This document shows, piece after piece, positions 16,367 to 25,597 of a stretch of DNA of 64,000 nucleotides; positions within the stretch are counted from its first letter, which is position 1; every line of letters begins with the position of its first letter. Made by a program: the position numbers and the translations under genes. The notes under the pieces are model-generated. The model was not told the DNA's origin and did no database searches. It saw only the letters and a program-made list of their open reading frames with translations. The stretch comes from Pseudobutyrivibrio sp. MD2005 (GTDB lineage Bacteria > Bacillota > Clostridia > Lachnospirales > Lachnospiraceae), in the NCBI RefSeq assembly GCF_000621865.1, contig NZ_KK211359.1, forward strand, positions 90,317 through 154,316, read 5' to 3'.

Positions 16367-17855
16367 TAAAATTAATCGCCAAATTGTAGGTTTGATAGTG
16401 GCCATAATTCTAGGGTCACTAGTCATTGTGAGCATACTATCATCCTGCTTTTTAGGCGATTATTATATTTTTGAGAAAAGACAGGATATGAAAGCATTAT
16501 ATGGAATCATATCCGAAAGATATAACAAGGATCAGTTGTATGGAAGCGAACACATGTCAGAAACAATTGCCTTGTTTGACAATTATTCAGTGTCTTGTGT
16601 TATCACAGGCGCTGACGGGGAGCCTCTAGTTTCATCCAATACGGATTCTTCGGTTTTGTTAAACCAACTCAATTATTCCATGTTTTCGAATGATGAATCA
16701 ACTGAAGTAGTGAATGCCACGGAAGAGTATGAGATTTTTACTCAGGTATACCCTGGGGCAAATGATGAGTACCTGGTTTTGCTAGGTGTATTACCTGACG
16801 GTAATATTGTGTTCATCAGATCTCCTCTTGCACATATGGGGCATGCAACATCTATTACAAATAGATTCTTCTTTTGGATGGCAATTTTATCAATTATTAT
16901 TACTGCATTACTTAGTAAGGTTGTTATTACAAGATTCATGCAGCCTCTGTTTGATATTATTGATATTACAAAGAGAATTTCAAATTTCGATTTTGATACC
17001 AGCTATAGGCCACAACGTTTTTACAACGAGATGGACGACTTAGGAGAACATGTCAACGAAATGGCTACCACTCTTAAAAGAGCTATCACTCAGCTTAGAG
17101 CTGCAAATGAAAGTTTAAAGCACGATTTGGAAGTGAGAGAAGAGACAGAAAACATGCGTAAAGAATTTGTCTCAAATGTTTCTCACGAACTGAAGACTCC
17201 AATCGCTCTGATTCAAGGATATGCAGAAGGCTTGCAGGAAGGTATCATGGAAGATGAGAACAGCAGACAAATCTACCTTGATATCATCATCGATGAAGCT
17301 AATAAAATGAACCGACTGGTTAGAGAGATGCTTATTCTTAATCAGCTTGAGGCTGGTCAGATGAACATGGATCTGGTTGATTTTGATGTTACTGAGATGA
17401 TTGATAGTGTGGTTGATAGCAATCAAATCAACTTTGAGGCACAGGGAATTTCTTATTCTTTTATTAATAAGGAAGAGTGCCTGGTACATGCAGATGAGTT
17501 TTTGGTTGAGCAGGTTATCACCAATTTCATCAGCAATGCTATACATTATGTAATGAACGAAAATATTATTACCGTTCGATATGATTTTGTAAAAAAAGGA
17601 AAAGTTCGAATTAGTGTATTCAATTCAGGTAATAATATTGCAAAGAAAGATATTAAACACATTTGGGAGAAATTCTATAAGGCTGATAAAGCCAGAAGCC
17701 GCGAATATGGTGGAAGTGGTATTGGATTATCGGTTGTTAAGGCAACTATGGAGCTTCTACATGAGAAATTCGGAGTAGAAAATCTTGCAAATGGTGTTGA
17801 ATTTTGGTGTGAATTATCATTGGCAAAAGACAAAAAAATCAACAAAAATTCATAG
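16344..17855 (+). CDS. Sensor histidine kinase (PhoR/WalK type)
   Basis: 503 residues. TM1 (about 14-36), an extracellular sensor of about 130 residues, TM2 (about 174-196), HAMP (about 197-250), HisKA with phospho-acceptor His281 in SNVSHELKTP, and HATPase_c with N box NFISNAIHY and G boxes (YGGSGIGLSVV). The start is TTG at 16344, overlapping the response regulator gene by 23 nt. It is chosen because the next ATG falls after TM1. The weak GGGG site suggests translational coupling that keeps kinase levels below regulator levels. The signal sensed is unknown; a lipoprotein gene follows. Confidence 0.93.
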   Translation: MKSTQRSNKINRQIVGLIVAIILGSLVIVSILSSCFLGDYYIFEKRQDMKALYGIISERYNKDQLYGSEHMSETIALFDNYSVSCVITGADGEPLVSSNTDSSVLLNQLNYSMFSNDESTEVVNATEEYEIFTQVYPGANDEYLVLLGVLPDGNIVFIRSPLAHMGHATSITNRFFFWMAILSIIITALLSKVVITRFMQPLFDIIDITKRISNFDFDTSYRPQRFYNEMDDLGEHVNEMATTLKRAITQLRAANESLKHDLEVREETENMRKEFVSNVSHELKTPIALIQGYAEGLQEGIMEDENSRQIYLDIIIDEANKMNRLVREMLILNQLEAGQMNMDLVDFDVTEMIDSVVDSNQINFEAQGISYSFINKEECLVHADEFLVEQVITNFISNAIHYVMNENIITVRYDFVKKGKVRISVFNSGNNIAKKDIKHIWEKFYKADKARSREYGGSGIGLSVVKATMELLHEKFGVENLANGVEFWCELSLAKDKKINKNS

Positions 17856-17874
17856 AATTTTCTGATTTTTTATG

Positions 17875-17903
17875 TTGAACAATACACATATTAATGCTAA
17901 CAT
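17875..17903 (+). promoter_or_regulatory. Promoter of the lipoprotein-cheV pair
   Basis: TTGAAC (17875-17880), a 17-nt spacer and TAACAT (17898-17903), 37 nt before ATG 17940. Confidence 0.45.
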
Positions 17904-17939
17904 ACCATTAATGATTAGTTTATTTGTCTAGGAGATAAC

Positions 17940-18692
17940 ATGAAAATTAAAAGATTTATCCTTTTAATTTCACTTTTGTGTTTTTCTCTACTCTTCACAG
18001 CATGTGGGGAACCACTATATGAAATGACTGATGAAGAGGAGGCAATTATTACATTATATGCCTCGAAGGCTGTTTCTAAATTTAATAAGAATCAGACTAT
18101 TGGCATAGCAAATGCTCGTGTCAGGACGGGCGAATTGGATGAAAGCTATGAGCCTAATCAAGAGGAAATAGTTGATAATTCCGAGGGAGAAAATGCAGAG
18201 GTTGAGATTGATCCGGAAACGGGAGAACCAATCACATCTGTAGATAATCCTGAGGGAGAGGATTCCGGCGAATCATCTTCTGATGGAGGATATTCCTTTA
18301 CCACAGCAGTAGACATATCTGGTGTTGAATTCACATGTTCAGAATTCGCTGTTTCAAATGAATTTAAGACACCTAACTATGTGCTTAGCCAGGTATCTGG
18401 AAAGCAGTATTTGGTACTTACAATCGATGCCGAAAATACATCTGGTTCCGCTGTTGATTTTTCCGATTATTCAAATAGAACTTATAGTCTTTCACTGAAT
18501 GGTGGCGAGAAATCAAGTGTTCAATATACGCCGTTATCTAATGATTTAGCAAATTATGATGGCATACTGGCAGCTGGTGATACAAAAACATTTATTTTAG
18601 TATTTCTTTTCAGCAATTCGTCAGTAGAAAATATATCATCTCTTGAGCTATTTGTTACAAGTGATGGCACAACAAGAGGGACAACCATATAA
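17940..18692 (+). CDS. Lipoprotein with DUF4352-like domain
   Basis: 250-residue lipoprotein. The signal peptide ends in lipobox LFTAC (Cys at about 22). An acidic disordered linker (about 70-115, rich in Glu, Pro and Gly) precedes a beta-sandwich of about 125 residues (VEFTCSEFAVSNEF...YLVLTIDAENTSGSAVDFSD) of the kind annotated DUF4352 or Telomeric-repeat-like immunoglobulin domains. It acts outside the membrane and its function is unknown. It follows a two-component system, so it may be an accessory sensor protein, and it precedes cheV by 33 nt. Confidence 0.75.
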   Translation: MKIKRFILLISLLCFSLLFTACGEPLYEMTDEEEAIITLYASKAVSKFNKNQTIGIANARVRTGELDESYEPNQEEIVDNSEGENAEVEIDPETGEPITSVDNPEGEDSGESSSDGGYSFTTAVDISGVEFTCSEFAVSNEFKTPNYVLSQVSGKQYLVLTIDAENTSGSAVDFSDYSNRTYSLSLNGGEKSSVQYTPLSNDLANYDGILAAGDTKTFILVFLFSNSSVENISSLELFVTSDGTTRGTTI

Positions 18693-18725
18693 ATCAGTTT
18701 ATGATTTAAATGAGAGGAGATTTGC

Positions 18726-19649
18726 ATGGATACTAATATTTTATTGGAATCGGGCACTAACGAACTTGAGGTACTTGAATTCAAAGTTGGCAGCAATTTC
18801 TATGGAATTAACGTTGCCAAGATTAGGGAGATTTTGTTATACCAACCGGTTACGCCATTACCAAATGCACATCCTTCCATTGAAGGAATCTTCATGCCAA
18901 GAGATATTATGATTTCCGTTATCTCTCTTCGCAAATGTTTGAATATTACAGAAGAAGCCACCACAGATGGCCTATTCATTATTACAAACTTTAATAGTTT
19001 GAATACAGCCTTCCATGTAGACGAGGTTCTTGGCATCCATCGTGTATCATGGGAAGATATTATTAAACCAGATGCGACAATCAGCTCTGATGAATCTGGT
19101 GTTTCAACTGGTGTTATTAAGCTTGAGGATAGATTGGTTGTTATCCTTGACTTTGAGAAAATCGTTACAGATATCAATCCAGAGACTGGTCTTAAGGTAT
19201 CTGAAATGGATGATTACGAGTCTCACGATAGAAGCAAATCGCCTATCATGCTTTGCGAAGATTCACCACTTCTTTCAAAGCTTATTGTTGAGTGCTTAAA
19301 GAAAGCTGGTTACACAAACCTAATTGTCAATATGAATGGACAGGAAGGTTGGGACAAGCTTGTTGAGATGCACAAAGCAGGAACTGTTCTTAATGATGTA
19401 CATCTTATTATCACTGATATTGAGATGCCACTCATGGATGGTCATCGCCTATGCAAGCTTGTAAAGGAAAATGAGACTTTAAAGAACATACCTGTAATTA
19501 TCTTCTCATCTTTGATTAACGATGAAATCAGAAGAAAGGGCGAGAGCCTTGGTGCCGATGCCCAGCTTACCAAGCCTGAAATTGGTAAACTTATCACTGT
19601 AGTTGATGAGCTTGTTGCTAAATATGAGGATGCTCGTCGAGGAAATTAA
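18726..19649 (+). CDS. cheV: Chemotaxis protein CheV (CheW-receiver fusion)
   Basis: Couples chemoreceptors to CheA and helps adaptation. A CheW-like domain (about 13-155) is followed by a response-regulator receiver (about 172-300) with acidic residues Glu178-Asp179 (CEDS), phospho-acceptor Asp231 (TDIEMPLMDG) and the TKPE lysine. Length 307 is typical. GAGAGGAG precedes the start. No other che genes are adjacent; the window's one chemoreceptor is at 37.7 kb. A clear terminator follows. Confidence 0.95.
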   Translation: MDTNILLESGTNELEVLEFKVGSNFYGINVAKIREILLYQPVTPLPNAHPSIEGIFMPRDIMISVISLRKCLNITEEATTDGLFIITNFNSLNTAFHVDEVLGIHRVSWEDIIKPDATISSDESGVSTGVIKLEDRLVVILDFEKIVTDINPETGLKVSEMDDYESHDRSKSPIMLCEDSPLLSKLIVECLKKAGYTNLIVNMNGQEGWDKLVEMHKAGTVLNDVHLIITDIEMPLMDGHRLCKLVKENETLKNIPVIIFSSLINDEIRRKGESLGADAQLTKPEIGKLITVVDELVAKYEDARRGN

Positions 19650-19662
19650 AAATTTAAATCAG

Positions 19663-19690
19663 AGGGGTATGCCACGCATGCCCCTTTATT
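19663..19690 (+). terminator. Intrinsic terminator after cheV
   Basis: GGGGTATGC (19664-19672), loop CAC, GCATGCCCC (19676-19684), then TTTATTT. Nine pairs including one G-U. Confidence 0.8.
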
Positions 19691-19734
19691 TGATTAAGGT
19701 GGTTAATGATATTTAAAAGCCACACAGCGTAGAT

Positions 19735-19928
19735 GATAAAACTGTAGACGAAAAGTTTATTGATAAAAATGCGCATTTAAACCTTGTGATAAAATGTAAG
19801 CATCAAGCTATTATAATTCTTAAGCGGAGCTTTCCATGCGAAGCGTAGAATTATAATGCTTGTAGCTGTAACATTTTATTTCATAAACTACAAGCATTTT
19901 TATTCCACAACCTAAAGTCAGTTTTATC
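19735..19928. repeat. 194-bp imperfect palindrome between cheV and the acidic protein gene
   Basis: Outer arms GATAAAACTG (19735) and CAGTTTTATC (ending 19928) pair. Internally ATAAAATG pairs with CATTTTAT, and ATTATAATTCT (19810-19820) with AGAATTATAAT (19847-19857). The apex is about TAAGCGGAGCTTTCC. The arms are AT-rich and share no obvious motif with the 600-bp palindromes. The 304-base gap between genes holds nothing else except the cheV terminator. A long leader hairpin, RNA gene or MITE are all possible. Confidence 0.75.
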
Positions 19929-19954
19929 TCACAAACTATAAGGGGGAGGGCAAA

Positions 19955-21850
19955 ATGTCTCAGTCAGAGGACTACTTGGATGGACTATTAAATTCAATAA
20001 ATAAGGCTAAGACTGATGCTATTCAGGTCCAGGAGAATGCCCAAAAGAAGCAACAGCAGGTTAAAGAGACTAGAAAGGCTGTGGCTCCAGACGAAGACTT
20101 TCTTACTGCGACAGGGATCAATTTAGAAGACGTTCAGACGAAGACCTCACATCCATACCTCAGGAAAGTTCTTTCTGAGGAGGATTTTTTGCGGGAATTT
20201 GAGGAGGAATTGGAGTCAGAGGACGTCGATTTATTTATATCTAATTTTGAACAGGAAATTGACGATGAGGAGCGATACTTCCAGGAGACAGGCAAGATGC
20301 CTGAGTCTGAGGGAGTGGTTGCATCCTTGATCGATAATATAAATAATGTTGTAAGCGATGAGCAAAAGAAGCTGGAAGATGAGCCTGAGGACGAACCGTT
20401 GGAGGAAGAGCCAGCAGATGAAGAGGCTGATGATTTGCTTGCAGATGTAATGTCAGATGAGCCAGAAGATGAGCCTGAACCAGCGCCAAATGAAGAGGCT
20501 ATTGAAGAGGTGGCAGAAGATGATGAGCCGATTTCGTTACCTGATGATGACGATATTGATTTATCGGAGTTTATAGAAGAATCTGATGAAGAGGCTGAAG
20601 AGAAGCCATTGGCAGAAGAACCAGCTGAAGAATCAGAAGATGATGATTTAGGATTTTCTTTAGATGATGTCACATCAGATGTAGAAGAAGAGCCTCTTGA
20701 TGATTCACTGAAAGAGTTTATGCCAGATGAGATGGATGCCATTGACGAGGCAGAGTTTGCTGATGGAGAAGAGCCAGATTTGTCTGGTGGCGGTGACCTT
20801 GATTTAGAAAACCTTCTTGATGGTGATGATGAAGATCTTCTTGATATACAGTCTATTTTGAACGGTGACGAAGAAGGTCCTAGTGGTGATATCGATCTTG
20901 AAGGTGAGGAAGCACCAGAGGCCTCAGAACCAGCTGAAGAAGAGGACGGCAAGGGCAAGAAAAAGAAGAAGAAGGGGAAAAAAGAAAAGGGCGAAAAGAA
21001 AGAAAAGAAACCTAATCCTATCTTACAAAAACTTGCTTTGATATTCTTTGGACCTCCTGATGAAGATGAGCTTGCAGAGATGGAGGCAGCAAAGAAAGGT
21101 CCTGTTGAGATAACCTATGATGAGGAAGGAAATCCAATAGTTCCCGAGGAAGAGGAAGATCCAAAGGCTAAAAAGAAGAGAGAAAAAGAAGAGAAGAAGG
21201 CTGCAAAAGAGGCAGCTAAAAAGGAAAAAGAGGCAGCCAAGAAGGAGAAGGCAAAAGAGAAAAAAGAAAAGCCAGAGAAGCCTCCGAAGCCTAAAAAAGA
21301 GAAAAAACCAAAAGAACCAGATAATTCTCCCAAAATTCCTATTTCCATTATTCTCACATTTTTGGTATTATCTATATCAATAATTGGTGTAGTAATGGTT
21401 GGAATGACATTTACTGGTATAAAACGCCACATGGCACAAGCTAATGAGTATTTTGAGGCTGGAAATTATATTGCTGCCTACGAAAAGCTTAATGGCTTTG
21501 ATTTATCAGATGAAAATGTTGCTCTACTGAGAAACCAGGCAAGAACTCTTGCTGATTTGCAGTTATGTCAGCAACAGTATGAAGCTTTCATGGGCTACGA
21601 GAAATACAATTTCGCTCTTGATGCACTTATCATTGGAGTAGGTCGATATGAGAAATACAAAGATGATGCTGAAGAGTATGGTATTTCTGACAAATACGAA
21701 GAGTATGGCTCAACAATTATCTCAGAGCTTCAGGAGAGTTTTGGATTGACAGAAGAGCAGGCGCTGGAAATCTATAATCAGCCAAACAGACATTACTATA
21801 CAATAGAACTTAGAAAGGTGCTGAGAGGGCTAGGGTTACCAGACGTATGA
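19955..21850 (+). CDS. Large acidic single-pass membrane protein, unknown
   Basis: 631 residues in four zones. An N-terminal helical part (1-120). A very acidic low-complexity stretch (about 125-330) built of EEP, EDE and DDD runs. A Lys/Glu-rich highly charged stretch (about 330-455). One membrane helix (about 465-488) with a C-terminal helical domain of about 140 residues (MAQANEYFEAGNYIAAYEKL, TPR-like) outside. Low complexity blocks family assignment. GGGGGAGGG precedes ATG 19955. The last four bases overlap hisH (ATGA), so it is co-translated with histidine genes, which is odd. Confidence 0.72.
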   Translation: MSQSEDYLDGLLNSINKAKTDAIQVQENAQKKQQQVKETRKAVAPDEDFLTATGINLEDVQTKTSHPYLRKVLSEEDFLREFEEELESEDVDLFISNFEQEIDDEERYFQETGKMPESEGVVASLIDNINNVVSDEQKKLEDEPEDEPLEEEPADEEADDLLADVMSDEPEDEPEPAPNEEAIEEVAEDDEPISLPDDDDIDLSEFIEESDEEAEEKPLAEEPAEESEDDDLGFSLDDVTSDVEEEPLDDSLKEFMPDEMDAIDEAEFADGEEPDLSGGGDLDLENLLDGDDEDLLDIQSILNGDEEGPSGDIDLEGEEAPEASEPAEEEDGKGKKKKKKGKKEKGEKKEKKPNPILQKLALIFFGPPDEDELAEMEAAKKGPVEITYDEEGNPIVPEEEEDPKAKKKREKEEKKAAKEAAKKEKEAAKKEKAKEKKEKPEKPPKPKKEKKPKEPDNSPKIPISIILTFLVLSISIIGVVMVGMTFTGIKRHMAQANEYFEAGNYIAAYEKLNGFDLSDENVALLRNQARTLADLQLCQQQYEAFMGYEKYNFALDALIIGVGRYEKYKDDAEEYGISDKYEEYGSTIISELQESFGLTEEQALEIYNQPNRHYYTIELRKVLRGLGLPDV

Positions 21851-22452
21851 TTGCAATACTAGATTATGATGCAGGAAATATTAAAAGTGTAGAAAAAGCA
21901 TTTAAAATCCTTGGTGAGGATACTGTCCTCACCAGGGATTTTAGTGTAATTAAAAGAGCCGACAGGGTAGTGTTACCAGGTGTCGGTTCTTTTGCTGCGG
22001 CTATGGAAAATCTCAAGAAGTATGAGCTTGACAAGGCGATTCATGAATTCGTTGAAAGTGGAAAGCCATTTCTTGGAATTTGTTTAGGCTTACAGCTATT
22101 ATTTGAATCAAGTGAAGAATCTATTGGTGTCGAAGGACTTGGAATACTGGATGGAAAAGTTATTCGTATTCCAGATGGTCCAGGAATAAAGGTACCTCAT
22201 ATAGGATGGAATTCACTGGATTTCCCTAATAAGGGAAGATTATTTGAAGGAATTGATGAAGGCTCATTTGTATATTTTGTTCATTCATATTATTTAGAGG
22301 CCGCTGATCCATCAATTGTTACAGCAACAACAGAATACGGTGCGCATATACATGCATCTGTTGAAAAGGACAATGTTTTTGCATGTCAGTTCCATCCAGA
22401 AAAATCTTCAACAGTAGGACTTAAGATACTAGAAAACTTTGCTAAACTATGA
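21847..22452 (+). CDS. hisH: Imidazole glycerol phosphate synthase, glutaminase subunit HisH
   Basis: Class I glutamine amidotransferase that hydrolyses glutamine and channels ammonia to HisF for the fifth step of histidine synthesis. The catalytic Cys79 is in FLGICLGLQLL; the His-Glu pair is in CQFHPEKSS near residues 183-185; LPGVGSFAAAM is the oxyanion region. Length 201 is standard. It overlaps the preceding gene by four bases and lies 45 nt before hisF. Confidence 0.96.
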   Translation: MIAILDYDAGNIKSVEKAFKILGEDTVLTRDFSVIKRADRVVLPGVGSFAAAMENLKKYELDKAIHEFVESGKPFLGICLGLQLLFESSEESIGVEGLGILDGKVIRIPDGPGIKVPHIGWNSLDFPNKGRLFEGIDEGSFVYFVHSYYLEAADPSIVTATTEYGAHIHASVEKDNVFACQFHPEKSSTVGLKILENFAKL

Positions 22453-22497
22453 GGATAAGCCTTCTTTTAGGCTGGATGAATTATATAGGAGAATAAT

Positions 22498-23259
22498 ATG
22501 CATACAAAACGAATCATTCCCTGCCTGGATGTAAAAGATGGCAGAGTAGTTAAAGGTGTAAATTTTGTAGATTTGAGAGACGCAGGAGACCCTGTAGAAA
22601 TAGCGGCAGCCTATGATAAGGCTGGCGCAGATGAAGTGGTATTTTTGGATATCACTGCATCTTCAGATGGACGTGACACAGTGGTTGATATGGTGCGCCG
22701 TGTAGCAGAACAGGTTTTTATTCCATTTACAGTTGGTGGCGGTATCCGCACAGTAGATGATTTCAAAGCGCTTCTTAGAGAAGGAGCAGATAAGATATCG
22801 GTAAATTCTGCAGCAATTGATAATCCTAAGCTTATTTCAGATGCAGCTGATAAGTTTGGAAGACAATGTGTTGTGGTGGCTATTGACGCTAAAAAGCGTG
22901 CTGATGGCAGTGGATTTAATATCTTCAAGCATGGCGGCAGGCTTGACTGTGGCATTGATGCAGTTGAATGGGCTATCAAATGCGAGAAGCTTGGTGCTGG
23001 AGAGATTCTACTCACATCTATGGACCAGGATGGAACAAAAGCTGGTTTTGACATCGAGCTGACATCAGCCATTTCTTCCGCAGTATCGATTCCTGTTATT
23101 GCTTCAGGCGGTGCCGGCAAAATGGAACACTTCAAAGATGCATTAACTGTTGGCGGCGCTGATGCAGCACTAGCGGCCTCACTTTTCCATTATAAGGAGC
23201 TTGAAATAGTGGATTTAAAGAAGTATTTACGAAAAGAAGGAATATCAGTCAGACTTTAA
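22498..23259 (+). CDS. hisF: Imidazole glycerol phosphate synthase, cyclase subunit HisF
   Basis: TIM-barrel cyclase that turns PRFAR and ammonia into imidazole glycerol phosphate and AICAR. The catalytic Asp11 is in [16 protein letters not shown] and Asp130 in VVAIDAKK. The phosphate-binding loops FTVGGGIRT and IASGGAG are present. Length 253 is normal. It forms a complex with HisH. The AICAR released is a substrate for the transformylase encoded at 25598, so the two pathways meet within the window. No other his gene is adjacent. Confidence 0.97.
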   Translation: MHTKRIIPCLDVKDGRVVKGVNFVDLRDAGDPVEIAAAYDKAGADEVVFLDITASSDGRDTVVDMVRRVAEQVFIPFTVGGGIRTVDDFKALLREGADKISVNSAAIDNPKLISDAADKFGRQCVVVAIDAKKRADGSGFNIFKHGGRLDCGIDAVEWAIKCEKLGAGEILLTSMDQDGTKAGFDIELTSAISSAVSIPVIASGGAGKMEHFKDALTVGGADAALAASLFHYKELEIVDLKKYLRKEGISVRL

Positions 23260-23384
23260 TTGTACAAGGCCAGTTCACAGAATTAACAAAATAATTATGT
23301 AATATAATTATAAGTATAACTGTAAGTTTGTGACGACATAAGGAACAAGGATGTTCGGGTTTTAAATTCAAAGGAGTGATGTTT

Positions 23385-24158
23385 ATGTCTTTGACGATTA
23401 ATTCTTTTGGTAATAATTCAATCTATTCATTGTTTGGTGGTAGTTCATCAGGCGTGAATTCTATGTTTGGAGGCTTGGAAGGCTCCCTTTCAAATTTAGC
23501 CCAGATTAAATCAGGTTCATATGGAAAGCTCGTTAAGTCATATTATTCTAAGTATGATACTGACGGCAATTTGAAGGACGGCTCTAAGGTGAAGTCTAAA
23601 GCTGAGACATCTAATTTGAGTGAGGTTAGAAATGACACTTCTGATTTAAGCAAGGCTACGGATAAGCTTTTGGCTAAAGGAAAGAATTCTCTTTGGGAGC
23701 AGGTCGAGACTACAGATGACGAGGGCAATACTACTAAGGACTATGATAAGGATTCTATCTACAATGCAATCAATGATTTTACGAAATCTTATAATGAGCT
23801 TGTAGACAGTGGACAGAAGTCTTCAAATACTGGAGTGCTTACACAGGTTGCTGCAATGGTAACCACATCTGCTAAATCAGCCCAGACATTAGGAAAGGCT
23901 GGTATTACAATTGACAAGGATAACCATTTACACGTAGATGAAGATTTTCTTAAAAATAAGGCAAACATGACCTACGTCAAAGACTTGTTCAATGGAACAG
24001 GCAGCTACGCATATCAAGTAGCTACAAAATCATCAATGGCTAATTCCTACGCAAGCAACGAATTGTCAAATATCACTGGCCGTAAATCATATACAAGTAC
24101 CGGTGACTACTCATTATCAGCAGATGATATGATTAGCAAATTTAATACTACCACATAA
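23385..24158 (+). CDS. Flagellar-cap (FliD)-like secreted filament-associated protein
   Basis: 257 residues without a signal peptide. The C-terminal 150 residues (IYNAINDFTKSYNELVDSG, then ITIDKDNHLHVDEDFLK and YVKDLFNG) resemble the C-terminal part of FliD and other hook-associated proteins. Ser/Gly/Asn-rich ends are typical of flagellar export substrates. It is much shorter than normal FliD (about 450 or more), so it may be a reduced cap, or an unrelated protein with a FliD_C-like fold. ATG 23385 sits 8 nt after AAAGGAG; the upstream in-frame GTG overlaps the ribosome site. It ends 7 nt before palindrome B. Confidence 0.6.
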   Translation: MSLTINSFGNNSIYSLFGGSSSGVNSMFGGLEGSLSNLAQIKSGSYGKLVKSYYSKYDTDGNLKDGSKVKSKAETSNLSEVRNDTSDLSKATDKLLAKGKNSLWEQVETTDDEGNTTKDYDKDSIYNAINDFTKSYNELVDSGQKSSNTGVLTQVAAMVTTSAKSAQTLGKAGITIDKDNHLHVDEDFLKNKANMTYVKDLFNGTGSYAYQVATKSSMANSYASNELSNITGRKSYTSTGDYSLSADDMISKFNTTT

Positions 24159-24165
24159 AGTAGCT

Positions 24166-24778
24166 GTTACCATTCACAGTTATTATAAAGGGGAAGCTCC
24201 TCACCCATAAAGGCCGCCCGCCTTGCTCACACAGCGTGATTTTGCGAATATTACTGTTTTTCTTATGGGCCGAATTTATGCATCGCACATGTGTCTTGTT
24301 GCGGAATGAACCATTTTGAAAAATGTTTTTTAGGTGGCGGACACTTAAGTTTTTTATGTACTTCTAAGACTGAGGGGACTTGGTTTCATATTACGCTTGC
24401 TAAGTAACATGACAAAGCAGGTTTTGCATATCTAGGTACCGTGGCACATTCAACATCGTGTTTTAAGTGACCACTTGCGCTGCCGTCCATGGCAGCGCAT
24501 ACCTATATATTGCAAAACCTGCTTTTATGTTACTAAGCTCGCTCCAAAATCAACCAAGTCCCCTACAGTCTAAGAAGTACACTTTACACTAGGTTGTGTG
24601 TCCGCCACACAAAAACTTTTTTTCAAAATTGTACAGGTCTGCAAAAGACACATGTAAATAAAAGATGCATAAATGGCCTATTAGAAAAACGTAATATTCA
24701 TGCAATACGCTGTGTGAGCAAGGCGGGCGGCCTGTATGGGTGAGGAGCTTCAAGATAAGACTTACTGTGAATGGTAAC
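24166..24778 (-). repeat. Giant imperfect palindrome, copy B (613 bp)
   Basis: Tips GTTACCATTCACAGT (24166-24180) and ACTGTGAATGGTAAC (24764-24778) are exact complements. A 26-bp perfect pairing joins 24212-24237 with 24707-24732. The core has CAGGTTTTG (24418-24426) with CAAAACCTG (24513-24521), and the apex GCGCTGCC (24477-24484), loop GTCCAT, GGCAGCGC (24491-24498). The loop is the reverse complement of that in copy A, and the unpaired insert (with GGTAC) lies on the other side, so B is inverted relative to A. It fills the 24159-24861 gap together with the purO promoter. Right-arm reverse complement closely matches the arm of copy C. Confidence 0.9.
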
Positions 24779-24796
24779 GAGTGGATAAATTTGGGG

Positions 24797-24825
24797 TAGA
24801 CATAGCTCATGGGTTCAGTTATAAT
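24797..24825 (+). promoter_or_regulatory. Promoter of the purO-purH pair
   Basis: TAGACA (24797-24802), a 17-nt spacer and TATAAT (24820-24825), starting 19 nt after the end of palindrome B. A GGAGGAACCC ribosome site precedes ATG 24862. No PurR box recognised. Confidence 0.6.
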
Positions 24826-24861
24826 TTGTGGCGGAAACAAAAGACACTATAGGAGGAACCC

Positions 24862-25578
24862 ATGGTAGTAAAATCTTTAGCAAAAGAATTAGCAGAAACT
24901 ACGTACCCAGGCAGAGGCATTGTCATTGGCCGTTCAGAAGACGGAACCAAGGCTGTCTCTGCTTATTTTATTATGGGGCGTTCTGAGAATTCTAGAAACA
25001 GAGTATTCGTAGAGGAAGGTGAGGGCATTCGTACAGAGGCATTTGATCCATCGAAGCTTACAGACCCTAGTCTTATTATCTACGCACCAGTTAGAGTGCT
25101 AGGCTGTGACACTATTGTTACTAATGGTGATCAGACTGACACAATTTATGATGAGATGAAGGCTGGCAAGACATTTGAACAGTCACTTCGTTTACGTGAG
25201 TTCGAGCCAGATGGCCCTAATTTCACACCTCGTATTTCAGGTCTTCTTCACATCGAAAACGGTGAGTTTAACTATCTAATGTCAATTCTTAAATCTAACA
25301 TGGGCGACAGTGATTCATGTAATAGATACACTTTTGATTATTCTAATCCTAAGGCTGGTTCAGGCCGATTTATTCACACATATATGAATGATGGCAATCC
25401 ACTTCCTTCATACGAAGGTGAGCCAACACCAATTGAAATCAAAGGGAATATTGATGAGTTTACATCTTTAATTTGGGAGAATTTAAATAAAGATAACAAA
25501 GTATCACTTTTTGTACGTTACATTGACATTGCAACAGGCGAATACGAAACTCGTATCGTAAACAAAAACGTACGTTAA
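24862..25578 (+). CDS. purO: IMP cyclohydrolase, stand-alone (PurO family)
   Basis: Closes the ring of FAICAR to give IMP, the last step of purine synthesis. The N-terminal [21 protein letters not shown] and the [12 protein letters not shown] segment mark the archaeal-type IMP cyclohydrolase family, found also in clostridia, rather than the PurH N-terminal domain. Length 238 fits a single domain. The transformylase gene follows by 19 nt, so the two halves of usual PurH are separate here and the cyclohydrolase is of the non-homologous type. Confidence 0.88.
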   Translation: MVVKSLAKELAETTYPGRGIVIGRSEDGTKAVSAYFIMGRSENSRNRVFVEEGEGIRTEAFDPSKLTDPSLIIYAPVRVLGCDTIVTNGDQTDTIYDEMKAGKTFEQSLRLREFEPDGPNFTPRISGLLHIENGEFNYLMSILKSNMGDSDSCNRYTFDYSNPKAGSGRFIHTYMNDGNPLPSYEGEPTPIEIKGNIDEFTSLIWENLNKDNKVSLFVRYIDIATGEYETRIVNKNVR

Positions 25579-25597
25579 GAATTACAGGAGGAGAATA

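Noticed and set aside
20134..20958. A 274-residue Ser-rich minus-strand reading frame inside the acidic protein gene
   Set aside because: It is the complement of GAA/GAT-rich codons, which read as Ser/Ala-rich on the other strand. It has no ribosome site and fits the shadow pattern.
23260..23384. A sigma-28 flagellar promoter upstream of the FliD-like gene
   Set aside because: No TAAAGTTT/GCCGATAA pair with proper spacing was found.
24589..24840. An 83-residue minus-strand frame in palindrome B
   Set aside because: It crosses the arm and the purO promoter, has no ribosome site and no counterpart in copy A.
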